Of a stretch of 6,008 nt of DNA, positions 5,004-6,008 are shown piece by piece. Within the stretch, counting starts at the first letter, position 1; the number at the start of each line of letters is the position of its first letter. The stretch spans positions 1-6,008 of the forward strand of contig CANOBT010000269.1 in the NCBI GenBank assembly GCA_947564305.1, written 5' to 3'. This stretch comes from an uncultured Lachnospiraceae bacterium. GTDB lineage: Bacteria; Bacillota_A; Clostridia; Lachnospirales; Lachnospiraceae. The notes beneath the pieces were generated by a model. It was not told the DNA's origin. It did not search any database and was given only the letters and a program-made list of their open reading frames with translations. The position numbers and the translations under genes were made by a program.

Positions 5004-6008
5004 CACGGCACCTCTTTTCCGCTTCACCAATAAAATCCATGAGCTCATCTTCATATCTCATTTTTATCTCAAAGCGATTCTTCCCATAAAATGAAATTTT
5101 GTCAACAAGATCACAAACAACTTTTGCAGATAAAACCCCGAAATCAGAATTCCTTCCATATGCTTCAGCCATCTCAGAATCACCGCCATAGTTTTTGTCA
5201 AAGTGCTGTGCAGCCGCATGCTTTTCGTCAATCCGGCCTCTGATAGTCTCAAGCTCATCCTGATATGTCTTCTTTGCAAACAGATAATCTTCTTCGCTGA
5301 TCATCCCATCCGCAAAATCACCATACAGTTTCCTGCTTCTGTTTGTTATTTTCTCGGCCTTACGCTCCATTTCAGCGATTTCCGACATCATCCGATTCCT
5401 GCACCTAACAGCCGGAACCGACCCGTTTAACTCCGCAATTTTGCCTCTGCAATCCAGATACACCTCCATCTGCTGCTTTAAGAAATTGTCCATAAAAGCA
5501 TCCATCTTTCGTTTGGAAATAGACTTATAGCTGCATCTTTTACCGAAGGATCCGGAAGCGGCGCATATATAATAGGGTATCCTCTTACCCTTTACCTTCC
5601 CGTTTTTCAGGAGCATTTTTCTCCCACACTCTCCGCAGACAAAAAGATCTCCGTACAGATTCTCTACCTTTTCAACAGGTTCCCAGCTTTTCATTTCAGA
5701 TTGCCTCTTCTTTCCGGTTTTCTTGAAAATCCCCTGTACTTCTTCAAACAGTTTCCTGCTCACGATAGCTTCATGTGTACCCTCAACGATGATGTAATCA
5801 TCTTCAGCAACATTCGTTATGCCTATGCCTTTATACAAAGCTTTTTCAGTTTTACCCTGCACCGTATCGCCAATATAGCTCCTGTTCTTCAATATCCTCC
5901 GTACAGTATTGCTTCCCCATAAGCTCTCCTTAAAATTTGCTTTCTTCCGAATCCCCGATTCATAAGCATATCTCCCGGGAGATGGGATACCGTCATCATT
6001 CAAACCCG
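4993..6008 (-). CDS. Large serine recombinase, C-terminal two thirds (5' end beyond window)
   Basis: About 337 residues are visible; the N-terminal catalytic domain lies off the right edge. The visible part opens in mid recombinase domain (GLNDDGIPSPG); the TTG at 6003-6001 is an internal leucine, not a start. Next come NTVRRILKNRSYIGD and THEAIVSRKLFEEV. The zinc ribbon reads FVCGECGRKML, with its second pair of cysteines in YYICAASG and GKRCSYKS, so all four ligands are present. A long Glu/Lys/Arg-rich coiled coil follows (about 5200-5440), and then a C-terminal block ending KRCRDEK. Such enzymes integrate and excise mobile elements through attB/attP sites. The gene overlaps the next recombinase by 11 bases, so the two are translationally coupled. 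Unlike that partner, this reading frame is intact throughout the window. Confidence 0.9.
   Translation of the reverse strand, partial: GLNDDGIPSPGRYAYESGIRKKANFKESLWGSNTVRRILKNRSYIGDTVQGKTEKALYKGIGITNVAEDDYIIVEGTHEAIVSRKLFEEVQGIFKKTGKKRQSEMKSWEPVEKVENLYGDLFVCGECGRKMLLKNGKVKGKRIPYYICAASGSFGKRCSYKSISKRKMDAFMDNFLKQQMEVYLDCRGKIAELNGSVPAVRCRNRMMSEIAEMERKAEKITNRSRKLYGDFADGMISEEDYLFAKKTYQDELETIRGRIDEKHAAAQHFDKNYGGDSEMAEAYGRNSDFGVLSAKVVCDLVDKISFYGKNRFEIKMRYEDELMDFIGEAEKRCRDEK
5755..5779. repeat. Paralogue-shared 25-bp repeat, copy 2
   Basis: Same orientation as 4083-4107 with one C/T difference (4098 versus 5770). It lies in the matching THEAIVSR codons of the upstream recombinase. Confidence 0.7.

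Noticed and set aside
5064..5279. Minus-strand 71-codon frame inside the upstream recombinase
   Set aside because: It is an alternative frame nested in the recombinase coiled-coil region, where the main frame is clearly coding.
1..6008. CRISPR array, tRNA, rRNA or known anti-phage system
   Set aside because: No regularly spaced repeats, cloverleaf-like sequence or defence-type domains were seen on either strand.

Overview
The window looks like low-to-moderate GC Firmicute DNA, most likely from a gut Clostridia/Lachnospiraceae-type bacterium. This rests on the protein flavour (lipoprotein flavodoxin of the Flavodoxin_4 type, CMD-cupin fusion, 70-residue helix-turn-helix protein, tandem large serine recombinases), strong purine-rich ribosome binding sites and short Rho-independent hairpins. 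The genus cannot be fixed from sequence alone. Every gene I can support lies on the minus strand, so transcription runs from high to low coordinates.

Right part (3406-6008): a site-specific recombination module. The 3' two thirds of one large serine recombinase gene (4993 to beyond the window edge) overlaps the start of a second one (3452-5003) by 11 bases. The second gene is frameshifted at about 4003-4010, where its C-terminal zinc ribbon begins, so it is probably a pseudogene. A strong terminator (3406-3441) closes the module.

Middle part (2310-3385): a two-gene operon with a near-consensus sigma-70 promoter (TTGACA, 17 bp, TAGAAT), directly beyond the recombinase terminator. It encodes a 70-residue excisionase/MerR-like DNA-binding protein and a 251-residue protein joining a carboxymuconolactone-decarboxylase-like domain to a cupin. 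Two palindromes sit in the spacer and over the -10/start region of the promoter, suggesting that the small protein or another regulator controls it. A 13-bp hairpin spans the cupin stop codon.

2038-2285: an intergenic stretch with coding-like fragments in two frames broken by stops (possibly a decayed gene), followed by two tandem hairpins.

Left part (1-2034): a redox/envelope operon. A lipoprotein flavodoxin is followed 17 bases later by a lipoprotein esterase of the feruloyl-esterase/CE1-like alpha/beta-hydrolase type. After 64 bases comes the first 16 codons of a cytoplasmic flavodoxin/NADPH-dependent FMN reductase family gene that runs off the left edge and is easily missed.

Reading as a whole: a flavin/quinone-type redox and envelope-hydrolase cluster lies next to the edge of a mobile element that carries serine recombinases. 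I see no CRISPR array, tRNA, rRNA or recognisable defence system. The most unusual items are the frameshifted second recombinase, the palindrome-rich promoter at the probable element boundary, and the extracytoplasmic flavodoxin-esterase pair.
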